Source: Syntrophaceae bacterium UBA4059
GTDB taxonomy: Bacteria; Desulfobacterota; Syntrophia; Syntrophales; Smithellaceae
Direction of reading: 5' to 3'
DNA length: 8,077 nucleotides
NCBI GenBank assembly: GCA_002382045.1
Contig: DFZJ01000225.1
Span: 1 to 8,077 of the forward strand
Part shown: positions 1 through 6,028 of the stretch, in pieces
Position numbering within the stretch: the first letter of the stretch is position 1
Layout of the letters: the number at the start of each line of letters is the position of its first letter
Made by a program: the position numbers and the translations under genes
The notes under the pieces: model-generated
Database searches by the model: none
What the model was told of the DNA's origin: nothing
The model's input: only the letters and a program-made list of their open reading frames with translations

Positions 1-214
1 AGGCATTATTGACCAGAAGATTTACTCCCGCTTTTTCCAACTGGCTGCCGCCGATGCCGTAAAAATTGAGAGAAGGATTGATCTTAGACATTTCGCGGAC
101 GAGGGCGGCGCCATGCATGTCACCGGATGCTTCGCCGGCAACAATCATGATCGTCTTTGTTTTCCTGTTTTCCGCGGCTGATGCGGCGGCTGGATTTATT
201 TCTTTAGAAGGCAT
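1..214 (-). CDS. lpxB: Lipid-A-disaccharide synthase LpxB, N-terminal part (runs off left edge)
   Basis: LpxB is a GT19-family glycosyltransferase. It joins UDP-2,3-diacylglucosamine to lipid X to give the lipid A disaccharide at the cytoplasmic face of the inner membrane. Only the first 71 residues are present; the family is usually about 380 long. Residues 22-33 (IMIVAGEASGDM) are the hallmark N-terminal strand and glycine-rich loop of LpxB, and FYGIGG (51-56) followed by AG (62-63) matches the next conserved block. The chosen ATG (214-212) gives a 21-residue Ala/Lys-rich lead before the conserved core. No clear Shine-Dalgarno precedes it, only GTGA about 8 nt upstream. An alternative start is the in-frame ATG at 148-146 (Met23), preceded by AGGAAA about 12 nt upstream. 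It lies 46 bp downstream of lpxA, probably in the same operon. Identity is certain at family level; the start is uncertain. Confidence 0.93.
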   Translation of the reverse strand, partial: MPSKEINPAAASAAENRKTKTIMIVAGEASGDMHGAALVREMSKINPSLNFYGIGGSQLEKAGVNLLVNNA

Positions 215-260
215 ATTTTTTCACATCGGTAATGATCTTTTTTAAATCGCTGAATGCCGG

Positions 261-1034
261 TTAGCGGCAAACGCCTCGTTTGGATTCTCTGATGAAATTT
301 ATGAAATGTCTTACTTCCGGGCAGTCCTCTACTTCTGCTTCGGCCTTTTTCAGCGCCGCCGCCAAAAGCATATCGGAACGGAAAATGATGCGGTAAGCCT
401 CTTTGAGGGCCTTGATGCTTTTTTCCGGAAACTTTCTTCTTTTCAAACCAATGAGATTCAGACCGTAAAGCTTAACCCGGTTGCCCGACGACATCGTATA
501 GGGAGGCACGTCCCTTGGAACGGCGGATGCGCCGCCAATGATACAGTGAGCGCCAATATGCGAGAATTGATGTATGCCCGTCAATCCGCCGATAATGGCA
601 AAATCTTCCACATGGATATGACCGGCAAGCGTTGCGGCATTGGCCAGAACGATGTTATTGCCGAGTTTGCAGTTGTGAGCGATGTGGCAGTAAGCCATAA
701 TCAGGTTCTGGTTGCCTATAAACGTCATGCCGATGTCCGCGGAGGTTCCGCGGTGAATCGTCACAAACTCGCGAATCGTGTTGGCATTGCCGATAATAAC
801 ACGCGTCTTTTCACCGCCGAATTTCAAGTCCTGTGGAGTGGCGCCGATGGAGCAAAATTGAAAGATACGACAACTTTCACCGATATGGGTGTAATCATCG
901 ATGACGGTATGCGGGCCGATCATGGTATTTTTCCCGATTTTCACATCGCTTCCAATAACAGCATAAGGGCCGATTTCAACGCCTTCCTCAATTTGCGCAT
1001 CGGGTGCGATAATGGCTGTAGAATGAATTTTCAT
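261..1034 (-). CDS. lpxA: UDP-N-acetylglucosamine O-acyltransferase LpxA
   Basis: LpxA performs the first step of lipid A synthesis: transfer of a 3-hydroxyacyl chain from ACP to the 3-OH of UDP-GlcNAc in the cytoplasm. The 257 residues match the family length (E. coli 262). Residues about 1-190 are hexapeptide repeats forming the left-handed beta-helix (for example IGPYAV at 21-26, IGKNTM at 33-38). A helical C-terminal domain follows from GLKRRKF (196-202). The catalytic histidine is His120 in CHIAHNC (116-122), equivalent to E. coli His125. VTIHRGT (91-97), PQDLKF (67-72) and ATLAGH (134-139) are further family signatures. Gly168 aligns with E. coli Gly173, the residue whose replacement by a bulky side chain shortens the accepted acyl chain, so a long acyl substrate (about C14) is inferred. 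The start is 2 bp after the lpxD stop, with AGGTGA inside the lpxD 3' end as ribosome binding site. The usual fabZ between lpxD and lpxA is absent. Confidence 0.97.
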   Translation of the reverse strand: MKIHSTAIIAPDAQIEEGVEIGPYAVIGSDVKIGKNTMIGPHTVIDDYTHIGESCRIFQFCSIGATPQDLKFGGEKTRVIIGNANTIREFVTIHRGTSADIGMTFIGNQNLIMAYCHIAHNCKLGNNIVLANAATLAGHIHVEDFAIIGGLTGIHQFSHIGAHCIIGGASAVPRDVPPYTMSSGNRVKLYGLNLIGLKRRKFPEKSIKALKEAYRIIFRSDMLLAAALKKAEAEVEDCPEVRHFINFIRESKRGVCR

Positions 1035-1036
1035 TT

Positions 1037-2080
1037 TTAATCTTCACCTGCCTTGTTTATTTTTGTTTCAAGCCGGTCCACTTGTTTGATCAGTTGTTGT
1101 AATTTTGCGCGCATTCCCGGAAGTTTGACTTTGCAGGACTCTACTTTCAGAAAATCCTTGTAGGGCAAAAACGGCGTTCCGCCGCCAACCTGCCGGTCCG
1201 GAATGTTCCTGTGGACACCTGAGGAAGCGCCGATCATGACGTAATCTCCGATGGAGATATGGCCGACGATGCCGACCTTTCCGCCGATCATGACGCTCTT
1301 TCCTATTTTCGTGGACCCGGAAATACCGGTCTGAGCGGCAATGGCGGAGTTTTCGCCAATGACGACATTATGGGCAACCTGAACAAGATTGTCAATCTTC
1401 ACGTTACGTTGAATCCATGTCTTGCCCATGGTGGCCCGGTCAACAGTGGTGTTGGCGCCAAGCTCCACGTCATCGTCGATTTGAACGATGCCGACTTGAG
1501 GAATTTTGGTGTTGCCCGCGCCGGGCGCCGCGAAACCGAAACCGTCCGCGCCGATGACGACACCCGAGTGCAGGATCACCCGTTTGCCGATGATGCAGTT
1601 GGCATAAACGCTGACATTGGCATAAAGAATGGAACCTTCGCCGACGCATGCGTTCGGGCCGATAAACACACCAGGGTAGAGAACCACGCCTTTTTCAATC
1701 CGGGCGCCGCGGCTGATAAAAGCCCGGGGCATGACGGTTGCCTCCGGTGAAACGCAAGCGTCTTTCTCGATATAAGCATCGGGACTGACGCCAATCGGGC
1801 CGTGATCGGCCGGATAAAACACCGCGAGGAGTTTCCCGAACGCAGCGTAGGGGTCTGCTACGACAATAAGGTTTTTACCCGGGGCGACAGTTCCTTGTGA
1901 AACAAGGATCGCCCCCGCCTTCGTGGTTTCCAGCCGTTTTAAATATTTTACATTGGCGATAAAAGTCAGATCATTTTCGCCTGCTTCGTCAATCGGCCGG
2001 ATATCGCTGATGATTTGTTTTTCATCACCGATCAGAGCGCCGCCAATCATGGCGGCTATTTCCTGAATGTTTTTTTTCAT
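1037..2080 (-). CDS. lpxD: UDP-3-O-(3-hydroxyacyl)glucosamine N-acyltransferase LpxD
   Basis: LpxD performs the third lipid A step: N-acylation of UDP-3-O-acyl-glucosamine from 3-hydroxyacyl-ACP in the cytoplasm. The 347 residues fit the family (E. coli 341). Residues 1-95 form the N-terminal uridine-binding domain (DLTFIAN at 37-43). Hexapeptide repeats of the beta-helix run from about 99 to 290, and an amphipathic C-terminal helix from about 312 to 343. The catalytic histidine is His237 in NLVQVAHNV (231-239), equivalent to E. coli His239; the conserved HSGVVIGADGFGF block is at 171-183. By my alignment Gly288 sits where E. coli has Met290, the residue limiting acyl length. The ATG is followed by a run of eight A (ATG AAA AAA AAC). 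The 14-bp gap from skp reads CCTTCCTTAAAAAA and has no Shine-Dalgarno, so translation may depend on coupling with skp. The start is nevertheless supported by alignment of the N-terminus. Confidence 0.97.
   Translation of the reverse strand: MKKNIQEIAAMIGGALIGDEKQIISDIRPIDEAGENDLTFIANVKYLKRLETTKAGAILVSQGTVAPGKNLIVVADPYAAFGKLLAVFYPADHGPIGVSPDAYIEKDACVSPEATVMPRAFISRGARIEKGVVLYPGVFIGPNACVGEGSILYANVSVYANCIIGKRVILHSGVVIGADGFGFAAPGAGNTKIPQVGIVQIDDDVELGANTTVDRATMGKTWIQRNVKIDNLVQVAHNVVIGENSAIAAQTGISGSTKIGKSVMIGGKVGIVGHISIGDYVMIGASSGVHRNIPDRQVGGGTPFLPYKDFLKVESCKVKLPGMRAKLQQLIKQVDRLETKINKAGED
1044..1049 (-). promoter_or_regulatory. Ribosome binding site of lpxA inside the lpxD 3' end
   Basis: Read on the minus strand this is AGGTGA, 9 nt before the lpxA ATG (1034-1032). 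It lies within the last codons of lpxD, whose stop is only 2 bp from the lpxA start. The arrangement points to coupled translation of the two acyltransferases and supports this lpxA start. Confidence 0.7.
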
Positions 2081-2094
2081 TTTTTTAAGGAAGG

Positions 2095-2625
2095 TTACTT
2101 TTTTGCATTAGACGTTCTATTATATTCTTCGACGACTTTTTTGGTGATGTCACTGGCCTTGTCATGGTAAGGCAGCGGCATGGTGCTGTAGTCCATAATC
2201 AGCGTATATTTTTCTCTTTCTGCAATGCTGTGGACGACTTTCAGTATTTCAGGCACCATTTTTTGTGAATATTCCTGGTCACGTTTCTGGAGCTCTTTGT
2301 TGGTGTCATCGACGAGAATCTGATAGTCGCGTAATTTTCTCTGATAAGAGGTCTCTTTGTCACTGCGCGCGGCGGCCGTCATGACGGAAGCTTGTTTATC
2401 CAGTTCGTCTTTTACTTTCTTGACTTCGTTTTCCATGGTCTGGATGGCTCCCTGTTTCTTTTCCACAATCTTTTTGAATTCTTCGGCTGCTTTTTTACCG
2501 GCGTTCGAGGTTTGAATGATCTGCTGCATATTGATAAAACCGATCTTATCGGCGGCAAACGACGTATTCGTCCAGACAAAAATAAGCAGAGCCAATCCTG
2601 CCATCAGGCAAATATTTTTTTTCAT
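2095..2625 (-). CDS. skp: Periplasmic chaperone Skp/OmpH
   Basis: Skp (OmpH family) is a trimeric periplasmic holdase. It takes unfolded outer-membrane proteins emerging from the Sec channel and passes them to the BAM complex. The 176-residue product has a signal peptide: a Lys pair at 2-3, a hydrophobic core at about 7-18, and likely cleavage after Ala24 (TSFA/ADK). A short strand, KIGFINMQQII (27-37), opens the body domain. Residues about 42-140 are a charged, Lys/Glu/Gln-rich helical coiled-coil hairpin, the tentacle arms. The strand YTLIMD (140-145) and the terminal helix to VVEEYN (164-169) close the body domain, as in OmpH relatives. It lies directly downstream of bamA, the usual order for these partners. 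A strong ribosome binding site GAGGAGA stands 8 nt before the ATG. The family has low sequence identity, so the assignment rests on architecture, ends and position. Confidence 0.93.
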   Translation of the reverse strand: MKKNICLMAGLALLIFVWTNTSFAADKIGFINMQQIIQTSNAGKKAAEEFKKIVEKKQGAIQTMENEVKKVKDELDKQASVMTAAARSDKETSYQRKLRDYQILVDDTNKELQKRDQEYSQKMVPEILKVVHSIAEREKYTLIMDYSTMPLPYHDKASDITKKVVEEYNRTSNAKK

Positions 2626-2633
2626 TTTAAAAA

Positions 2634-2640
2634 TCTCCTC
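2634..2640 (-). promoter_or_regulatory. Strong ribosome binding site of skp
   Basis: On the minus strand the sequence is GAGGAGA, 8 nt before the skp ATG (2625-2623). It is the best match to the anti-Shine-Dalgarno among the junctions of this window, which suggests skp is translated more strongly than its neighbours. That fits a chaperone needed in excess over BamA. Confidence 0.75.
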
Positions 2641-2663
2641 TCAATTAGTTAGTCTATCATCCG

Positions 2664-2686
2664 TCAATGAAATTCATTTTCATTGA
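2664..2686. repeat. Perfect 9-bp inverted repeat (hairpin) between bamA and skp
   Basis: Arms TCAATGAAA (2664-2672) and TTTCATTGA (2678-2686) are exact reverse complements around a 5-nt loop (2673-2677). In the transcript the hairpin begins 4 nt after the bamA stop codon and ends about 23 nt before the skp ribosome binding site. The stem is AT-rich and no U-tract follows on the minus strand (the next bases read CGGATGATAG), so it does not look like an intrinsic terminator. It could be an RNA processing or stability element, or a protein-binding palindrome. Function is unknown. Confidence 0.6.
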
Positions 2687-2690
2687 TCCA

Positions 2691-5348
2691 TTACATCATC
2701 ATGCCGATGCTGAATTCAAATCGGCCTGTGGAATCATCGTTCAGCCCTTTACGATCCAGCACGTAGCCATATTCCAGCCGCAAGGGCCCGATGGGCGAAA
2801 GCCAGCGGATGCCTGCGCCTGCTGTCTGTCTCAAATCATCAAGATAGTAACCGCCATTCCAGGTATTGCCGATGTCATAAAACAGGACGCCTTTCATGCC
2901 CGCGTCTTTGATCAGGGGGAACACAATTTCCGCGGAAAAGGTTAGCATGGTTGTGCCGCCGACGACATCACTGGTCCCTGAATTGCTTGGGTCCGGACCG
3001 ACATAGCGCAACCCGCGCAAAGAATTCATGCCTCCCAGAACATACCGTTCATAAATGGGAAGGTCTTTGCTGTCGTCATTATTTTGCAGATACCCGATCC
3101 TGCTTTTCGCGCCGAAAACAATATCCCAGAAGAGCGGGTAGTACCCGGCGATGGCGCCGGCATATTTCGTAAATTCCGTGTCGCCGCCCAGCGGCATGCC
3201 GGCGTGTTTCACGGAAACACTCGCGTTGATTCCTTTGGTCGGAAACATGCGGTCGTTGGTCGTATCGTAAGCAAGCGTGAAGGTCATGGCGCTGGTGTTT
3301 CTTTCGCCAATCTGAGCCTTGATATAATTAGAGGCGGTTATCTCATTGACATCCGTGATATTGTCGATACTGAAACTGTACCCCACATAACCGGTAATTC
3401 TCTTCCAAATCGGGTAGCCCAGCGTTAATCCGAATCCTTTGGTGTCATACTGGTAGGAATCATATTCCTGGTTGTAATTCCAGAGATCCGCTTTGAACCA
3501 AAGCGGCAGATCAAAAAGCCAGGGCTCGACAAAGGACAGCTCATAATTATTGGTGGTCGATCCGAGCGATGCTTTCAGGCTTAGCGTCTGCCCGTAACCC
3601 AGGAAGTTCTGCTGGGAGACCTGCGCCATGATGACCGCCTGGTCCACGGCGCTGTAACCCGCGCCGATCATGAACATGCCGGTATTCTTTTCTTTCACCC
3701 GGATATTAATGTCCACCTTATTGTCCGGCGCCTTTTCCGTCTGGAAATCAACCTCTTCAAAATACCGGAGCTGGTTTAAGCCTTCATAACTTTTTTTAAG
3801 CTTGCTTGCGGAATACAAATCTCCTTCCACAACCGACAGCTGCCGCCGGATAACCTTGTCACGGGTGATGGTGTTGCCGGAAATGCCGATCCGGGCAATA
3901 TAAACGAGTCCGCCTTTGGAGAGCTTGAAGTTCAAATCCACCAGTTGTTCCTGCTCATGCGTGGTAACTTTGGGATCGACGTCGGCATGCGCGTAGCCTT
4001 CATCGTTGGCGGCCAGCGTGATCGCTTCCATATCCTTCATGATCGCTTCCCGGTCATAAAAGTTTCCTGCTTTTGATTTTAAAAGGGCGAACAAATCCTT
4101 CCTTGTTGTTTTTTCCAGATTGTCGCCGGAAATTTCCACTTTTCCGATTTTGAATCGCTTGCCTTCCTTGACGATGATTTTGATGTAAATGCCTTTGTCG
4201 TCATGCGTGATGACCGGTTCAGCGATCTGGGCGTTGATAAAACCATTGTTAAAGTAATAAGAGGTTAATTTTTGAATGTCCTGCTTGAGCTGCACGTTTT
4301 GCAGGATACCGGTGTCCGTGATGAAACCCAGGAAGGTGCGCGTATTCGTGGTCATCATATTGACCAGTTCCTTGGCGGTAAAAGTTTCATTCCCCTCAAA
4401 TGTGATGGAACGGATATAGACCCGGTTATTCTCTTTAATATCCAGAATCAGGACCATATCTTTCGGGCCTTCTTTTTCCAGGCGGTCGCTGATTTCCACG
4501 TTGTAGTAGCCTTTGGCCTTGTAAAGGTCCCTGATTTTTTGAATATCATCTTTAATTTTTTCCTGATTGAGGCTTTGACGGGTTTTTACGGTCATGGCAT
4601 CCAGAATATCGTCTTTGCTCAGCGCCTTATTGCCAATCAACCGGATTTCCGATATCAGCCCTTTTTCGGCAACGGTGAAAGTCAGCACTTTGCCCTGCGG
4701 TTCCGTTGTAACGCCGGCGCTGACATCGACAAAAAATCCCATCTTGTAGATCGTTTTTATATCATTTGTGACATCCGAATCGTTGAACGGTTTGCCGACC
4801 TTGCTTTTGATTTTATCGATGATGGCCGGTGCTCCGATCTTGCGATTGCCCACAATATCAATCCTCACGATTTTTTCCAGCAATCCCAGGCGATCCAGGA
4901 TCTCCATTTTCAGATCGCCCGCCAGCGCCTCCTGAACAGCCGATCTTTTGCCCTGCGCAGACGCGGAAGGCAGAATCGTCCCCCGGGCAACATCGATGAT
5001 TTGCGTATCGATGTTGAGGGTTTCGCCGAATTGCGTAATGCTGCCCGTGACCACATAGTCCACCCCCAGCGCTTTCCCGGCCGCGATGGCTCTGTCTTTA
5101 TTCAGAATAACATTGCCGGAAGCCAAATCACCCGCCTTCACAACTTCAATTTTCTTTTCTCTCTGCAATGCTTGAGAAAGATGATTGTAAACGGATTCCT
5201 GAAGCGCACTGCTGTCGATGCTTGTGTGAACCTCAAAAGGCAGAATACATATTTTTTTAATGTTCTGGGCCTGGGCTTCCGCAAAAAAGCAGATGACAAA
5301 AAGGATCAGAGAAATGAGTATTTGCAATGTTTTCTTATTAAAAATCAT
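2691..5348 (-). CDS. bamA: Outer-membrane assembly factor BamA with extra N-terminal TolB-N/CsgG-like domain
   Basis: BamA (Omp85 superfamily) is the outer-membrane insertase that folds beta-barrel proteins. This copy has 885 residues; E. coli BamA has 810. A signal peptide covers about 1-27 (hydrophobic 8-22, likely cleavage after AEAQA). Residues about 30-155 form an extra domain not found in E. coli BamA. Its pattern (ICILPF at 33-38, ALGVDYVVTGSI at 93-104, IDTQIIDV at 113-120) resembles TolB-N/FlgO/CsgG-type domains. Five POTRA repeats follow at about 159-229, 231-306, 310-396, 399-477 and 482-553, each opening with an I-x-x-x-G-N-like strand (IVGNRK, LIGNKA, FEGNET, ISGDNL, ISGNTI). The barrel spans about 555-885. 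The L6-loop motif reads LRGL (777-780) instead of the usual VRGF/Y. The protein ends in MMM rather than a terminal aromatic residue. The start overlaps the end of lolD by 11 bp, implying translational coupling. Confidence 0.97.
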   Translation of the reverse strand: MIFNKKTLQILISLILFVICFFAEAQAQNIKKICILPFEVHTSIDSSALQESVYNHLSQALQREKKIEVVKAGDLASGNVILNKDRAIAAGKALGVDYVVTGSITQFGETLNIDTQIIDVARGTILPSASAQGKRSAVQEALAGDLKMEILDRLGLLEKIVRIDIVGNRKIGAPAIIDKIKSKVGKPFNDSDVTNDIKTIYKMGFFVDVSAGVTTEPQGKVLTFTVAEKGLISEIRLIGNKALSKDDILDAMTVKTRQSLNQEKIKDDIQKIRDLYKAKGYYNVEISDRLEKEGPKDMVLILDIKENNRVYIRSITFEGNETFTAKELVNMMTTNTRTFLGFITDTGILQNVQLKQDIQKLTSYYFNNGFINAQIAEPVITHDDKGIYIKIIVKEGKRFKIGKVEISGDNLEKTTRKDLFALLKSKAGNFYDREAIMKDMEAITLAANDEGYAHADVDPKVTTHEQEQLVDLNFKLSKGGLVYIARIGISGNTITRDKVIRRQLSVVEGDLYSASKLKKSYEGLNQLRYFEEVDFQTEKAPDNKVDINIRVKEKNTGMFMIGAGYSAVDQAVIMAQVSQQNFLGYGQTLSLKASLGSTTNNYELSFVEPWLFDLPLWFKADLWNYNQEYDSYQYDTKGFGLTLGYPIWKRITGYVGYSFSIDNITDVNEITASNYIKAQIGERNTSAMTFTLAYDTTNDRMFPTKGINASVSVKHAGMPLGGDTEFTKYAGAIAGYYPLFWDIVFGAKSRIGYLQNNDDSKDLPIYERYVLGGMNSLRGLRYVGPDPSNSGTSDVVGGTTMLTFSAEIVFPLIKDAGMKGVLFYDIGNTWNGGYYLDDLRQTAGAGIRWLSPIGPLRLEYGYVLDRKGLNDDSTGRFEFSIGMMM

Positions 5349-6006
5349 AAATTTTCCCGTCGCGCAGACCGATTCTGCCGGACATCCTGTCTGCCAGCAG
5401 TTTGTTGTGCGTGACCACGATCAACGTTATTTTTTTTACAGTATTTAAATTAACCAGGATGTCTTCTATCTTCTTTCCTGTTTCCGTGTCAAGGTTTCCC
5501 GTCGGTTCGTCAGCCAGCAAAATTTCCGGTTCCATCACCAGCGCCCGGGCAATGGCCACACGCTGCTGTTCCCCTCCGGAGAGTTCGCCCGGTTTATGCT
5601 TCAGGCGATGCTCCAGACCCACTTCCTCTAATAATTGCGATGCTTTATACATCGCCTGTTTTTTGGAAAGGCCGCTGATCAGCGACGGCATCATCGTGTT
5701 TTCCAGCGCGGTAAACTCCGGCAGCAGATTATTAAATTGAAAAACAAAACCGATCGTCTGGTTGCGGAACGCGGAGATTTTCTTTTCGCTCCACTCGAAA
5801 ACATTATGACCGGCCATGGAAAGTGTGCCGGATGTCGGATGATCCAGCGTTCCCAGGATGTGAATCAGCGTGCTTTTGCCGGCGCCGGAAACACCCACGA
5901 CGGCGAGTGAATCGCCTTTTTTAATCTCCAGATTCAGATTTCGCAAGACTTCAATTTTGTTGCCGTCTTTTACGAAAGTTTTGGATAAATTGGTCAGTAT
6001 GATCAT
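5338..6006 (-). CDS. lolD: Lipoprotein-releasing system ATP-binding protein LolD
   Basis: LolD is the cytoplasmic ATPase of the Lol transporter, which extracts mature lipoproteins from the inner membrane and hands them to LolA. All ABC motifs are present in 222 residues: Walker A GVSGAGKST (38-46), Q-loop Gln90 in FVFQF, signature LSGGEQ (142-147), Walker B ILLADEP (162-168, catalytic Glu167), D-loop NLDTETG (171-177) and switch His200. The stretch after the Q-loop (LLPEFTALEN, 94-103) is typical of LolD and separates it from the related MacB ATPases, although these subfamilies are close. It starts 22 bp after the permease gene and its last 11 bp overlap bamA. The upstream region has no strong Shine-Dalgarno, so coupling to lolC is likely. 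Confidence 0.95.
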   Translation of the reverse strand: MIILTNLSKTFVKDGNKIEVLRNLNLEIKKGDSLAVVGVSGAGKSTLIHILGTLDHPTSGTLSMAGHNVFEWSEKKISAFRNQTIGFVFQFNNLLPEFTALENTMMPSLISGLSKKQAMYKASQLLEEVGLEHRLKHKPGELSGGEQQRVAIARALVMEPEILLADEPTGNLDTETGKKIEDILVNLNTVKKITLIVVTHNKLLADRMSGRIGLRDGKIYDF

Positions 6007-6028
6007 ATCAGTAGTCGCGTCCGGTATA

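Noticed and set aside
306..1040. A 244-codon plus-strand open frame covering lpxA
   Set aside because: It lies wholly antisense to a clear lpxA, has no recognisable domain, and its translation looks like a mirror of the repeated codons of the beta-helix.
1259..1750. A 163-codon plus-strand open frame opposite lpxD
   Set aside because: It is repetitive in the period of the hexapeptide repeats on the other strand and has no ribosome binding site; it is a shadow of lpxD.
2641..2670. An internal sigma-70 promoter before skp (TTGACG as -35)
   Set aside because: No acceptable -10 lies 15-19 bases downstream; the hexamers there read ATTGAG and TTGAGA.
2664..2686. Intrinsic terminator after bamA
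   Set aside because: The stem is AT-rich and no U-tract follows it in the direction of transcription.
4272..5414. A 380-codon plus-strand open frame opposite the 5' half of bamA
   Set aside because: It is antisense to well-conserved BamA POTRA sequence, shows no motif, and carries His/Phe/Asp-rich composition expected from reverse reading of Lys/Asp/Ile codons.
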